Of a DNA stretch of 64,000 bases, positions 42,546-53,070 are shown one piece after another. Origin of the DNA: Paraphaeosphaeria minitans (lineage: Eukaryota > Ascomycota > Dothideomycetes > Pleosporales > Didymosphaeriaceae); the NCBI GenBank assembly GCA_015832175.1, contig WJXW01000010.1:806001-870000 (forward strand), read 5' to 3'. Position numbers and translations under genes: made by a program. Numbering within the stretch: position 1 is the first letter of the stretch; each line of letters opens with the position of its first letter. The notes under the pieces were generated by a model. The model had not been told where the DNA came from, searched no databases, and saw nothing but the letters and a program-made list of their open reading frames with translations.

Positions 42546-43482
42546 TACGAGAAACCAAGTGTCGGTCCACCCGATGCAAGTTTCCACCGCAGCCAAAGTG
42601 CGCCAAATCAACTGAAGACCGGAGCTGAGGGTTCCCAGACGCTCAACATCGAGACTGCACTTGGTGTCGGTGCTGTTCATCTCCCATGCTACTGGCTCCC
42701 ACACGACTATGGATCTGTGGTCGGCGGGGAGAGTGTAGCTCTCTTTGGTAGTCATGGGTATATGTCCGTTCGCTAGTTCCCACAACGACACTGGCCTTTG
42801 TCGTAATGCTCATAGGCGACGTCTCGAGACCAAACCAATGCCCCGAGGTGCAATGGGGTCGTCAGTGGCATGATTGATCTTCCCCGGTATCTTGCCCTCA
42901 CAGGGTAGGTAGCTACCTGGTGAGCGTGAAGAAGGGATTTCGTGACGCTCGTGACGTCGCAATGTCAGCGTGAGGCCATCGGTGAGTGCGACGACGCGAG
43001 ACCGGCGCCGCGATAGCGACGCGTCTCATGCTCGATCATGTGTGCGGGTGAGAAGGAGAGTAAAACAAACCCTTGACCTCGAGGGAAGTGGATGCGGGGA
43101 TTTGTACCTGCTACAGCGGTCAGTAACGGAGCAATTGCGTAAGACATAGATACCGCGAGTGCAATGATATGAATGGAAAGCACGAGGTGTTGCGCAAGAT
43201 GCTTTGCGTAAGAGTGCGATGTCTTGAAATGTTGCGTAAAGAAAGTGGTGGTGTTTTTCTGTGGATTGGAGACGAAGGTGTGAGAAAGTTGTTGTGTTTG
43301 CGTGGACGCGTCGTGAGGGGCAGGTTATTTCGGAAGGCAGGTGCACGTGATTAGCAACGAAGACAGAATCGCGCAGTGAACCAGGCAGAACTTCGAGCAA
43401 CCACGATTTCTTTCTTTCCACAGACCTCTGTTGGGCTTCAATTGCAGCTATCTCAGCTTATTTTCTACTAAATAAAGCCAAC

Positions 43483-44230
43483 ATATCGACTACCTTGACT
43501 GCACTCGTTACCCCGATCGGAGAGCAGCGAGAGCTCTTGCGCGGCATTCGAGCTTGCGTGACCAAGATCTCCACCCTCAAAGCAGGACGCGTCAAGAATG
43601 CCGTCGCCGCTCTTGAGAAGACGACCCATCGCTCTCCTCTCCTGTCATTGCTCGGTCCCGCAGGCCTCAGAGAGCTCGTCGACCGACTAGAAGACAAGCT
43701 CGAAGGAGGCGAAGAACACAAGATCGAGACATGGGTGGAGAAGTGTGTCGGCGACCTCAATGTCTACCAAGAGGCTGAGGAAGAGCTGGCAGAAGCTGAG
43801 GCACGTATCGAATTCTACGAGCTTCAAGCCCAGAATGCTCAAGACCTCTTCGTGTACACCATCGTGTAAGAAAATTCCTATTACAAACCCTCTTCAAGTC
43901 TAACCCAGATAGCTACGAAAAGAAAAGCCAGAAGGCCAAGGAAGCCGGACAGGCATTCCCGATCGATTATGCGGTGTAAGTTTGTTCGAACACTGTTCAT
44001 CCAAAGACAATGAGCTTACCATAATCCATAGGTGGTTGCGTGCGCAACCCATCATCACGTTCGATTTGGGCACGCTGGGAGAATGGTTGAAGCGGAAGAA
44101 GGAGGAAAGGGAGAGATATCAAGAGAAGGAAGTGGGTGAGAAGCAGTGGATCTTGGTGAGAGAGGTAGCAGATTCGTTGAACGGCAAGCGAATTCTGGAT
44201 CACGGCGACAAAGAAGTTCTGGGTTTGTAG
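43483..44230 (+). pseudogene. Coiled-coil orphan gene with ATA in place of the start ATG
   Basis: There are three exons, 43483-43865, 43913-43975 and 44032-44230, with introns of 47 and 56 nt; the product would have about 214 residues. The content is strongly coding: TPIGEQRELLRGIRACVTKI, STLKAGRVKNAVAALEKTTH, LRELVDRLEDKLEGGEE, a long Glu-rich helix, then PIDYAVWLRAQPIITFDLGT across the second junction. The C-terminus is charged. There is no in-frame ATG at the 5' end. The best start position reads GCCAACATATCGACTACC, where ATA stands in a perfect Kozak-like context for ATG. Either the start codon was lost by one G-to-A change, or translation starts on the downstream TTG, or an upstream exon exists (the frame is open upstream with several acceptor-like AGs). 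The family is not recognised; helical, probably coiled-coil. Confidence 0.6.
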
Positions 44231-45059
44231 ATCGATTAACTCCTTCATGTATACTATCGATCTTGACACCACATGCGCTTCGTCTTCTTACGCTAGTAAA
44301 ATGTCCATCAGCTGGTCCAATGGTCCCTTTCTTCTCCATATCCCATACCCTCAGTATCATCTCAGAGATTCTTTGGGGTGAGTCGAACTCTGTTCATCGA
44401 TCTGCAAAGCCAACTTCTCCTGTGCACCGAGATGTACGAAGATGCCTTGGCCATATTGAAATGTGTCGGCGTATCGCCATGCTCTCAGTCTTTCGCGGTA
44501 TGGAGAACGAAGAACGCGGAGCCTGCCTGCCTGACAGGATATCCGATGCCTGTGCGTTATGGCTCACGCTCGACACATCAGGTGTCGAGTGACCAAGAGT
44601 GCGCAAAGTCAATCCTACGCTCTGTATGTTTTTGTCGTTGAAATCCTCGTAGATGGGGGCGGAGGATCTATCAGCCATATCTCCGCGCTGCGAAAGATGT
44701 TGAATGAAGATAGTACGATTCGTTGTTGGCGTCGACAGCGGTATCCACCACTTTTCCATACTTCTCATCACATTCCACCTTGATCGTCCTTGACCCCGTT
44801 GGCGCCGTACCTAAACAAGTCTCTGCACAGCGATCAGCACAAATTTTCTAGCGGCTATGGCGAAACCACATGCTATTTTGCGTAGACGGAATCCCGAAGG
44901 TCGGGTAGGCCACAGTCTGGATTGGCCTCGGTGGGAACATACATACCGAGGTCGCTTCAGTGTCAATCCCCTTGTACATGTTCGAAGGCATCTTGGGCTC
45001 GGTGCAACCATGTAATATGGGGCTTTTAAGTTGAGTTTACAAACCGCCAGGCGGAATGG
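44231..45059. other. Region without a convincing gene
   Basis: Both strands have overlapping frames (44394-44771 minus, 44146-44641 plus) without a domain. Minus-strand sequence just left of it reads ILRVWDMEKKG but is broken. Confidence 0.3.
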
Positions 45060-45130
45060 ACAGTCTTTGAGGCCCTCCGGCTCGTTGTGCGATCGAGCGT
45101 TGACCACCCCCATCGACGAACGGGCCGGAG
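45060..45130 (-). repeat. Diverged repeat B, copy 3
   Basis: The minus-strand sequence shares with the other copies GTCACGTTG, CCGGCCCGT, GATGGGGGTGGTCAACGCTC and a hairpin GCTCGATCGCACAACGAGC. In one frame it reads SMGVVNARSHNEPEG. Confidence 0.45.
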
Positions 45131-45294
45131 GTCGAGAGCCCAAAGATGGCTTTATGCAACGTGACAGCGTCGAATCTGGAAGGCGATTGCTAGACATCAG
45201 CAAGTAATTATACACCGAAGGGCTACATGACATACCAGTATTTTCCAACCGCTACTTGTACTTTTCAATCAGTTTCATCTGCCATAGTGTTGTT

Positions 45295-45400
45295 AGACCC
45301 CCGGCCCAAGGCAGAACTGAGCATTGGTCACACCTATCAATCCACGGGCCGGGGGCACAGTAGAGGAAATGCATTTCACAACGTGACGTTGTAAAAGCTG
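45295..45400 (-). repeat. Diverged repeat B, copy 2
   Basis: The minus-strand sequence has GTCACGTTG, CCCGGCCCGTGGATTGATAG, GTGTGACCAATGCTCA, then GGGCCGGGGGTCT. In the frame matching the other copies it reads LIGVTNAQF. Confidence 0.45.
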
Positions 45401-45454
45401 GCGCGTTCCCGACCGGCCCTGGTATCATGATCATAGGTGGTGCCATGGGTGCAC

Positions 45455-45520
45455 CCTGGTTGTGGTTGTACTCGTGAGCGTTGGCCACACCCACACAGTG
45501 CGGGCCGCGGGTCCGTCACG
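45455..45520 (-). repeat. Diverged repeat B, copy 1
   Basis: The minus-strand sequence has GGACCCGCGGCCCGCACTG, then GGTGTGGCCAACGCTCACGA. The matching frame reads CVGVANAHEYNHNQGAP, clearly similar to the third copy at the protein level (GVxNAxxxNxxxG). Confidence 0.45.
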
Positions 45521-46585
45521 GGTATTTAGGGGTAGCTCCGGTTCGCTGGCAGAATGATTAGTGCGTGATAATCTCGATGAGATGCATTTACTTACATTTG
45601 CAAGTGGTTGTGGCTCCTCGAAACAATTGGACACACATGATGCTTTCTTGTATCTTGTCAGTCATGTTAAACAGCGCATACGCAGAAAAGCTCACGTTGA
45701 CTTCGAGGACCATGGAGGCGGCTAGCGTAGACTGGTAAATCCCGACATAGATTTTTCGGAACTGGTGAGAAAAGGTGATAGAGCTCGAAGGCGGGGTCGA
45801 AATCGGCGTTGCTATGCGCACGGGCCCGTGATGGAGCACTGACCGACAAGGAGATGACGGTCACGCAAAATCAGTCAAACACGGCCGAATGCGAGCCTGT
45901 CTTCAGTTCTTAAGGATTGTATCTATCAATGACCACTGAAACACTCAATACGGCTTTCTGACCCGGGCGGTCGGCTCCATTGGGCGATAGCCTGCCTCCG
46001 TCACCGCTGTAATGAGCGTCGGCAATGCTCACGAGCTCGCAACAAAACGTTAGCTCCAGGTGACGGGAAATCCCCTTCTACGAACGTAAATACTCTTTCT
46101 GGACCTCTTAACCCTACTTCACTGTGCTAAATCCGAGCCTTCGGCAGTGGATGCGATCGCAATCCAAGACCGGGTTTTTAACATCACCCTATCCCCAAGA
46201 TTAATCATCGGACTGGTCAATTTCCTGTACATCCAATTGTCTCATGTATCAATTCATTATGCCTCATCAGACTTGGACCTCCGTTCCTCCATTGAAATCT
46301 CCAACGCAGCTCTACTCATCATCACGTTTCTGCCAACCTTGTGCCGATCTTGAACCCCAATAACCCTTGTAGTCTATTCATATTCATGTCTCCCAAGAAC
46401 CGATTATGGGATCATAGAGAGAAAGGCGGAGCAAGACCGAGCCGCCTGGAATGCCCCTTGCCACGAGACGGCAAATCCTCGTTCAGTGCCCTTCAAGAAT
46501 CATGGGATGTACATGCCATCTGCCAGATGGCGACAAGCTTTGCCTCATACTCCGTTCCCATTCAATAGTTTCTCTCCCATTTTTA
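45521..46585. other. Region with intron-like signals but no settled gene
   Basis: On the minus strand an ATG at 45864 (MTVISLSVSAPSRARA) precedes good splice signals (GTAAGTAAATGC at about 45597 with CACTAATC and TGCCAG at about 45550). A small multi-exon gene leading into repeat B is therefore possible, but no frame stays open through. The rest shows nothing. Confidence 0.3.
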
Positions 46586-47839
46586 TTACTTCCTTCCCGC
46601 CCTATATATCTCAATCGTTCTTGTACGTAGCAGTTGGAAGGTAAATATCGTGCGGTTTCGGTGACGATCGCGTCGGAATTCGGCCGAGGCATATTCGCAA
46701 GTCTGACTCGGCGTGTCATAGGATAGAGCTAGTGAGGTTGACTGTCCAGGTGATGAAAAGGAGTCAGCAATTTCAGCTCAAGACATCGGTTGACTGTATG
46801 ATACTTTGTCAATATGGCCGTGAAGACTTACCGGACTCTCCACCTCTGTTCTGTTGTGAAGAGATCGTAAGATTTGTACTTTCTGAGCTGCCAAATATGT
46901 ACGGAACGACTCAGCGTACGGCTTCCGGTTTCAAACGGACCATAAAGCAAAACAGTGGATGAGTTAGTAAGTCAAAACCGGAGAGATATTTTGATACTCG
47001 ACGTTTTATCTAAGTTGAATGTACCGTACATGTAGGAATCCTCAGCCTGATTCTTCCGACGCAAATCAACATAGATACCTGTGGTTCGCGTGGTCTGTTG
47101 AACACGCTCGTAGGAACCCTGCTAATGAAGTTAGCAAACCATCTTGTCTACTCAGTCGCGTGAAGAAACGGTGACAGCGGGTCATCATATAGATGTGTAG
47201 GTTCTGTCGCGTCAAAGAAAGCCAGTGTGCATAGCAGCGGCTTTGTCGGACTGTTTTTCTTTTCATGACGAAAAGCTTGTTAATCATTTGCGGGAGAAGA
47301 AGAGGGAAGCTCTACTTACCCGGCCATCTGTTTGATCAAATGGCATTCGGAGCTTGAGAATCTACGGGGATAGTCAGTAGGCCATCATGAGCAGTCTTGG
47401 GCTATCAAGTGATGGTACTAGGCCGTCATGAGCTCAATATAGATCAATGAAAACCAAAGCCTAAGGGCATGGCTTTCTCACAGTGAAGTATTCCTCGATA
47501 TCTTTTCGATATCGGATTCATAATGGCCGAGGAAGAGAGAGGCAGGCTTACGTACCGAGGGTTCCCGTCAACTTGACCGAGATAGTCTTCTTGTATAATC
47601 TCAACCTCCACAGATTGGAAAGTGGCGCATAAGCTGCAAGCTGTAACTGATTCATTGCTGCTCTGTGTATTTTATCAGCCTGTGTATGCTGGAGGGACCA
47701 GCAACCAGTCTACTGAATTGGAAAATGCTAGCAGTGTCCATGCAGGTTGTAGAAGATGCCCGTGTGGATTAGTTGCTTGCTGAGGGAAGACTTACCGTGC
47801 AGCGGAGAGAGGCACGGCCGCGCTGATCGAACAAGGCAT
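46586..47839 (-). CDS. Tentative multi-exon orphan gene
   Basis: The 5' part on the minus strand splices cleanly: 47839-47796 (MPCSISAAVPLSAA), 47660-47552 (SNESVTACSLCATFQSVEVE and IIQEDYLGQVDGNPRY), 47361-47320 (ILKLRMPFDQTDGR) and from 47275 (LFVMKRKTVRQSRCYAHWLS). It uses consensus GTAAGT/GTAAGC donors and phases that match. Introns are 135, 190 and 44 nt. Further left lie more exon-like pieces: after GCTAACTTCATTAGCAG at about 47112 (SYERVQQTTRTTGIYVDLRR), one ending in a GTAAGT donor at about 46836, and a last piece from about 46747 to a TAA at 46586. I could not join these three in one frame, so the 3' half is either mis-modelled or broken. No family is recognised. Confidence 0.35.
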
Positions 47840-50007
47840 GCCGGAGGGGTTGAGAAAAGAAAAGGGATGCGCGGCGCGGTGATAAGCGCCCATATGAGTT
47901 TAGTATCAAAGAAGGCGCAGTTGCAGAGGGGCGTGCGCGTTTGGAGTGTCGCGAGGCGCCGACTTTTGCGAGTGTTTGTGTAGAGACAAGTGGAGGGAGG
48001 GCGAGAGAGCTGGCGTCGGGAAACAGAAAGGCAACAGTGCGGAGGCAGAAGTGAATCAGTTCGCTAGAACGCGTCCAGTGGCCCCACTTTCAATTTGGAC
48101 CACAACAAGCAACGGGTCAAACGAACTCTAGATTAGAGTCCCAAGCACGTAGTGATCTATTTATCTAGCTGTCAACTGATCTATTCCAAGAGCTCAAGAC
48201 GTGGTTCCGTGAGGTCAGCGTCGACATCGGCATCGTCTGTGTTGATGCTACATGAAACACTTGCGTAGTATCTGTGAAAAAGGCATTCGTGTTGTTCCTT
48301 CCACACCCAACAAGAATAAACACATCTTGCTTCACTCAAATGGCCACGTTAGAATGGGCATCTAGAGGGTTGAAATAATGTCTGAAGCAAAGAGAAGCGA
48401 TATGCCTATGTGAAGATCTTTGAGCGTAAGCATTGCTCGTGAACTGGATCATTGTTGAAAGTTATTTTTACAAAGTTCTATATTCTGTTCTACTTGCATT
48501 TCCATTGCTGTATCAAAACTTCACAAGCCGTTCTGGAATATATGTGCCCCTAGGTCTCTCATCGTAAGAAACAATTAAACCACAATCAATCTCACCATGG
48601 TACATGAAATTGCGACTATATACGGAGCACAACATATTAACCCTAAACTGTTGTCCTTTACATGTCAGAATGTCACCAAGGGAGCACGCAGATATTTTTA
48701 GCTGTATAAAACGTTCTATCAATACACTAGAGCGTATCATCGGATGTCACAATCGAAGTCTGCGTCTCCGAATACCCTCCGGTATGAGACAGTGCCTATC
48801 GTACACAGAATACCTCGATATTCAATCATTCCCATGTGTTGGGCCTTTCGAGAGGCCAGGATACCGCTGATATTTCTTCACTTCGACCGTCTTCCGCGCT
48901 CTTCGATCCAATTCCGCGGTGAACCGAGGACGCAATGGCACGTCCGTCCCTAAGGCACCTACCCTCAAACTTCGTAATGTTACTAACGCGGCGCTAGGCG
49001 GCCGCCCGGTGACGTATATAAGCTGGCTTCCCCCCCCTGCTTCTGTTTCCTCACTGATGACAGTGGACAGGTAATACCGGTCCCGGTCGCCACTCTGGGG
49101 GTACGGTCCCTCCCAGGAATCTTTGGAATCACCTTCGGGGCTTTGGCCCTTCGATTCTTTTCATTGACTCTCATGGCGTTGCCATGGCTTCGAGGAAGAG
49201 CTTGCTTTGTCTATTGGCTATAATATGCTGTCGTGATATGGTGCTGTTATCGCACAGAGCTGCTTTGCTGTGTTGAATCGGCGGCTGGGTTTTGTTGTGA
49301 GGAATCCTCGTGAGATGCTGTGGCGTCACTGAAGATCAATGGGTAGATCGTGTCTGTAGTTTGCGATCTAGCAGTAGATATAAAGAAGCAATGGTTTTGT
49401 TCATCTTGCGCTCATGCAGAAGCTTCCGTGTTCGATGCCGGTGCTGTTGCCGTAAATCCTACCTTACAGTCTAGGGCGAGGCAGTCTCAAACGGCAGCGC
49501 GACTACGTCGAACGCGTGTAGCCGGTTGGCCATTCGAACAACGCTTGTGTTACATCGCCAGAAACCTCTGAACCCTAGGCTTGTGTGTTGGGGGATTCGT
49601 AAGCGCAAAAGCGCGCCTGCATGACACCGTGAAAGCGCGAAGACGTCGCGGTCATACTTGACTCGTCTAACCGACAGCAATAGAAGATATCGAGTTGACA
49701 GTTTCCTACGAACTCGCATGTGTGATAGGAGACGCAGACGCTTGCGGACATCACAAACGTTTGTGAGCCACCGCCAGACCGCCGAGGGTGTCTCGATTTA
49801 TACGCAAGATTGGATTCAGGCGCTGGGGTGACAGGAGCGCTACAGTAGCTTGCTGCGAGCCTGAGACATTGCTAGCTGCTCTACGGGGCATGATTTTTTG
49901 ATCAGGCCTCTTCGCATGGGAGACAGCTTCACATGACTACTGACAACTGGACAATCATGGGGCTCCCTCTGTAGTTGCGCATGTAAGGATACGCTGTACG
50001 TCGACCA
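47840..50007. other. Gene-poor stretch with a TATA-type promoter
   Basis: About 2.2 kb. At 49012-49022 GACGTATATAAGC forms a strong TATA box followed by a pyrimidine run and, at 49057, a short ATG exon (MTVDR) ending in a GTAATA donor. Beyond it a frame without ATG (VIPVPVATLGVRSLPGIFGI...) stays open to about 49218. A transcript may start here, but I cannot define a protein. Confidence 0.35.
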
Positions 50008-50400
50008 TCAAGCTGACGATACGCCGCAACGCACTCTCGAGGTCATATAGAACGCCTGACTCTTTCGCACACCTCGAAAAACGCCACGCGACTCTACTTG
50101 GCCGCGTTGCGCACCAGGATTGACTTTGGACGCGACGTTGTGACAATACCCTGCCCCCGTTTCGAGCTCGCTCACGACTGCGTGAGGCGGCGGGTCCAGC
50201 ACGCTCGCGATACCAGCAGCCGGAATGCGACTAGAACAACCTAAACATAAGGCAGGAAGCAGATGGACTCGATCTACGTGCGCTGCTGTTGCTCGACCCG
50301 TGTAGGCCACGATCACGACTTCTCCAGCGGGCCACACCTTGAATTTGGAAGGTGCATTGCACACAGCACTGGTAAATACTGCCTCATGTAACGATCTCAC
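50008..50400 (-). CDS. Uncertain orphan ORF, up to 130 residues
   Basis: The minus-strand frame reads NAPSKFKVWPAGEVVIVAYT, GRATAAHVDRVHLLPALCLG and IASVLDPPPHAVVSELETGA, a coding-like composition. It begins on GTG; an upstream minus-strand exon (MTIPCVISLETVV near 50440) with a GT-AG link (CATGAGGCAG acceptor at about 50382) would supply an ATG. No family is recognised. Confidence 0.3.
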   Translation of the reverse strand: MRSLHEAVFTSAVCNAPSKFKVWPAGEVVIVAYTGRATAAHVDRVHLLPALCLGCSSRIPAAGIASVLDPPPHAVVSELETGAGYCHNVASKVNPGAQRGQVESRGVFRGVRKSQAFYMTSRVRCGVSSA

Positions 50401-51653
50401 TCCACAACCGTTTCTAAGCTGATAACACAGGGAATGGTCATCGACGCTTCCTTACCGCGGTCGCTTCTCGGTCGTCCTTCGCCGTCCCAATTCGTCCGCC
50501 TGCCTCGCCTGCCTCCCCTCCAACGGCACGTACAAGAAGATCTATACAACGTCAGAATATGGCTTACAGTCACTGAGAAGCTGGGAATTATCTGTGGCAG
50601 ACCAGAAGAGGAGAGTCCCGTCCAAGGGCAGCACAAATAGCCACAGCCAGTGTACGGGTGACGCTCTCTCCTTCACTTTCCTGCAACACGCGAAGCAGCT
50701 TTTATCTGAAAACTCTCTGTGAACTATGGGCTTGCCGGCAGAAATGACTCCTGTGTCCCACAATACTGAAATTGCCGCTGCTACCGCATATGGGCAACGA
50801 GGCAGCTCAATAAGAGGATCGGGGCGCAGGTAGGGATCAAGGGCATGCCTTGAAGTCGAGCAGGGTCAAAACTCACGACTCCCACAATCAAACTGGCAAT
50901 GATAGCATGCTGCGTGGCCAATACTAGTTACGGGACAATTGAAGCTTGCCATGGTATGGTCTTCCTGCAAGTCTTGGAGCTATGGCCATTGGGATAATAT
51001 AGAGAACATTTCATGGTCTGATTGAACTTGCGCATCTCGTTAACGTCTGAAAATCCGTGATTCACGTACAGAGACAAGAAGTGGGAAGCGCTTCCGGTAG
51101 AGAATCGGCGTTGAGGTCTTGCATTGATATATCTGTCAGTCTGCTGGCGCTTGTGCGTTCGAGATTACGTCTGGATACTGCGGTGTCGTTCGCGTACTGC
51201 TCGCCGAAAGAGAAACTGATCTTCGCCGTGTAATGTCACTTTAATCTATATGTGCCGACTCAAACTTTGGTTTACGACATAGACTACAGCTCCGTTGGTA
51301 ACAAAATCAGTCCCAACGACCTTGTCCTACATCTGGGGATATCTTTACAGTTACGCAGTGCACAAAAGACTCAGTTCTGGTTGTTTTCCACAACCCGAAA
51401 CCAGATACTGGGCGTTTATCCGTGGATATTAACTTGCCTCTCATTCCTTGGTGTCCTTGTAGCGCTCTATTGACGCCTCCGAGCTCACTGAGAAGCCGAC
51501 GCTGCCCTCTCCTTCACCCCGGCAAAAGACGGCACCTCTAGGCCACGTAGCCTTTCAAGTCCTTCCAGAACCATCCTTCACTCAGCGCATGCCACGCACG
51601 GCTACCGCCAGACAGTCACATGATCCGGAGCTGTCGGCCTCTGCTCTTGGCGG
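50401..51653. other. Intergenic region, no gene seen
   Basis: About 1.2 kb with short overlapping frames only. No repeat or domain is recognised. Confidence 0.3.
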
Positions 51654-51660
51654 CAGAGAG

Positions 51661-51669
51661 GTATAAAAA
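51661..51669 (+). promoter_or_regulatory. TATA box with CT-rich start region
   Basis: GTATAAAAA sits about 30 bases before a CTCTGTCTCCCTTCTTCTTCT tract, a typical fungal core promoter arrangement. It is followed by a short ATG exon at 51720 (MLHTGFS) with a GTTAGT donor. The spliced product would end after 13 codons, so the real transcript is unclear. Confidence 0.4.
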
Positions 51670-51933
51670 CCGGCCACCCCTCTGTCTCCCTTCTTCTTCT
51701 ACATCGCAGGGCAAGTCTGATGCTCCATACAGGCTTCTCAGGTTAGTGTGAAAACTGACCACCTGATCTATTTTTCCAGTTCGGGTTTTATCTCACTGAG
51801 CTTGCTCATAGATAGGATCACAGTGACGCCAGTACTGCACTACCTGTGGCTGTCGCGACCACCTTTTTTCATTGAGCTGCTTCAGCGATGCTGAGCACTT
51901 GAGGAAGATATTATTTACATGTGTTGTGATTTA

Positions 51934-52069
51934 TGTTGTGTTTTCTGTTGTGCTGTCTGTTGTGCTGTCTGTTGTGCTGTCTGTTGTGCTGTCTGTTGTG
52001 CTGTATGTCGTGCTGTTTGTTGTGCTGTATGTCTTGCTGTTTGTTGTATTGTCTGTTGTGGTATTGTCT
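51934..52069 (+). repeat. 12-bp minisatellite (TGTTGTGCTGTC)n
   Basis: About 11 tandem copies of a 12-base unit. The central copies are identical and those at both ends are increasingly changed (GTATGTCGTGCT, GTATGTCTTGCT). Both strands are open through it because 12 is a multiple of three; the encoded low-complexity peptides are not taken as real. Confidence 0.9.
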
Positions 52070-52255
52070 TGCCTCTCTGCTGCCCATGATCTCGTGCGTG
52101 ACGCGCGTTTCGATGTTCTATGAAAGTCGGTGCAACAGTCTGTTGTTGATCGTACGAAAAAATTGCGCGTCGTACCGGGCGTGTGTGGTGTTGATGCCCT
52201 CAGAGGCAGCGCACGTAGCGACGAATCGATGTATTTTCTCTCAGGCAATGTCCTT

Positions 52256-52726
52256 CTATTGGACACAGGCCTCGCAAAGCATGCATGATATCTCTAAATG
52301 GAACTGACAGGGTTGTGGTTTCGTAGACGCGCCCGCGCCTTGCGCACTCGTTGCGCCGCCCTTCCCATCACCGAGCAATACCGCAACAGGCTCGTTTTCA
52401 CGTACAATCAAAGGTTTCGATGAAATTATCATGAAACAGATCGCTAATTGTGTCCATACAGCACTGCGTTGCGGTAGCACCTTTCGCTGTTGCACCGCGA
52501 GCAGCCCGAGCGTGTCAACAAGCGGGCCGGGTTGACAGTCTGGACGGCACAACAGACTGAAGCACCTCGAAACGCCCATTCTACACTCCGCAGTAGCCTC
52601 AATGATCTTTCGTTTCTGAGAGATCGGCCACCTCTCTAGCTCGCCCTGTCGTGTTCGCTGGACTACTCTCTCTCCGCCTAAAACAGCACCGACAAACATT
52701 CCACCTCGAGGTACGTCTCCAGACAT
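52256..52726 (-). CDS. Uncertain orphan ORF, 156 residues
   Basis: The minus-strand frame from an ATG at 52726 (MSGDVPRGGMFVGAVLGGER) continues with ELERWPISQKRKIIEATAEC and GLLAVQQRKVLPQRSAVWTQ, and ends Cys-rich. It is uninterrupted but has no recognised domain, and its 5' end overlaps a plus-strand frame. Confidence 0.3.
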   Translation of the reverse strand: MSGDVPRGGMFVGAVLGGERVVQRTRQGELERWPISQKRKIIEATAECRMGVSRCFSLLCRPDCQPGPLVDTLGLLAVQQRKVLPQRSAVWTQLAICFMIISSKPLIVRENEPVAVLLGDGKGGATSAQGAGASTKPQPCQFHLEISCMLCEACVQ

Positions 52727-53070
52727 CTAGCCTGCTTCTAGCCCGTTACACATCGATGAAACCTGGGTGCCACATCACGGATGTTTTCACTGAAGCTCAC
52801 GAGTTTTTGCAGGAGACTGTGCTCTGGAGCGCACCGTACGCAGCGTGCGTCACCGACCTACACCTTGACTGGGCTTCGATACCGAATTTGCTGTCTTTAG
52901 CGCACTGGATTCACGAAGAGAGCCATTTTCGCAATACACGAGTTGTGTCATCCTCGCTACCACTGCCGTATAAACCCACTCTGGGTCGGAACTGCGACCA
53001 AGGCGGAGCTGCCGTCAAGCGGCGCACAAGGAGAATAAGAAGTCACGAAAATAAGAAGTCACAGGGATGA
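52651..53070 (+). CDS. Uncertain orphan ORF on the plus strand
   Basis: This open frame carries GLLSLRLKQHRQTFHLEVRL, EAHEFLQETVLWSAPYAACV and TDLHLDWASIPNLLSLAHW, which looks like a repeat-rich helical (F-box/LRR-like) protein. It opens on GTG; the first ATG is about 35 codons in (52756). It could be an exon of a longer or decayed gene and competes with the minus-strand frame over its first 76 bases. Confidence 0.3.
   Translation: MFAGLLSLRLKQHRQTFHLEVRLQTSSLLLARYTSMKPGCHITDVFTEAHEFLQETVLWSAPYAACVTDLHLDWASIPNLLSLAHWIHEESHFRNTRVVSSSLPLPYKPTLGRNCDQGGAAVKRRTRRIRSHENKKSQG

Larger units (their letters stand above)
41435..43482. other. Gene-free region with a triplicated diverged element
   Basis: About 2 kb with no convincing gene. 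It contains three diverged copies of a repeated element (listed separately), one of them joined to a tRNA-like relic. An AGGTAGCTACCT palindrome lies at 42904-42918. Overlapping frames on both strands at 43026-43421 have no recognised content. Confidence 0.4.

Noticed and set aside
51872..52266. Overlapping low-complexity frames on both strands (Val/Leu/Cys-rich and Thr/Asp/Ser-rich)
   Set aside because: They result from a 12-bp tandem repeat, which keeps any frame open; there is no other support for a protein.
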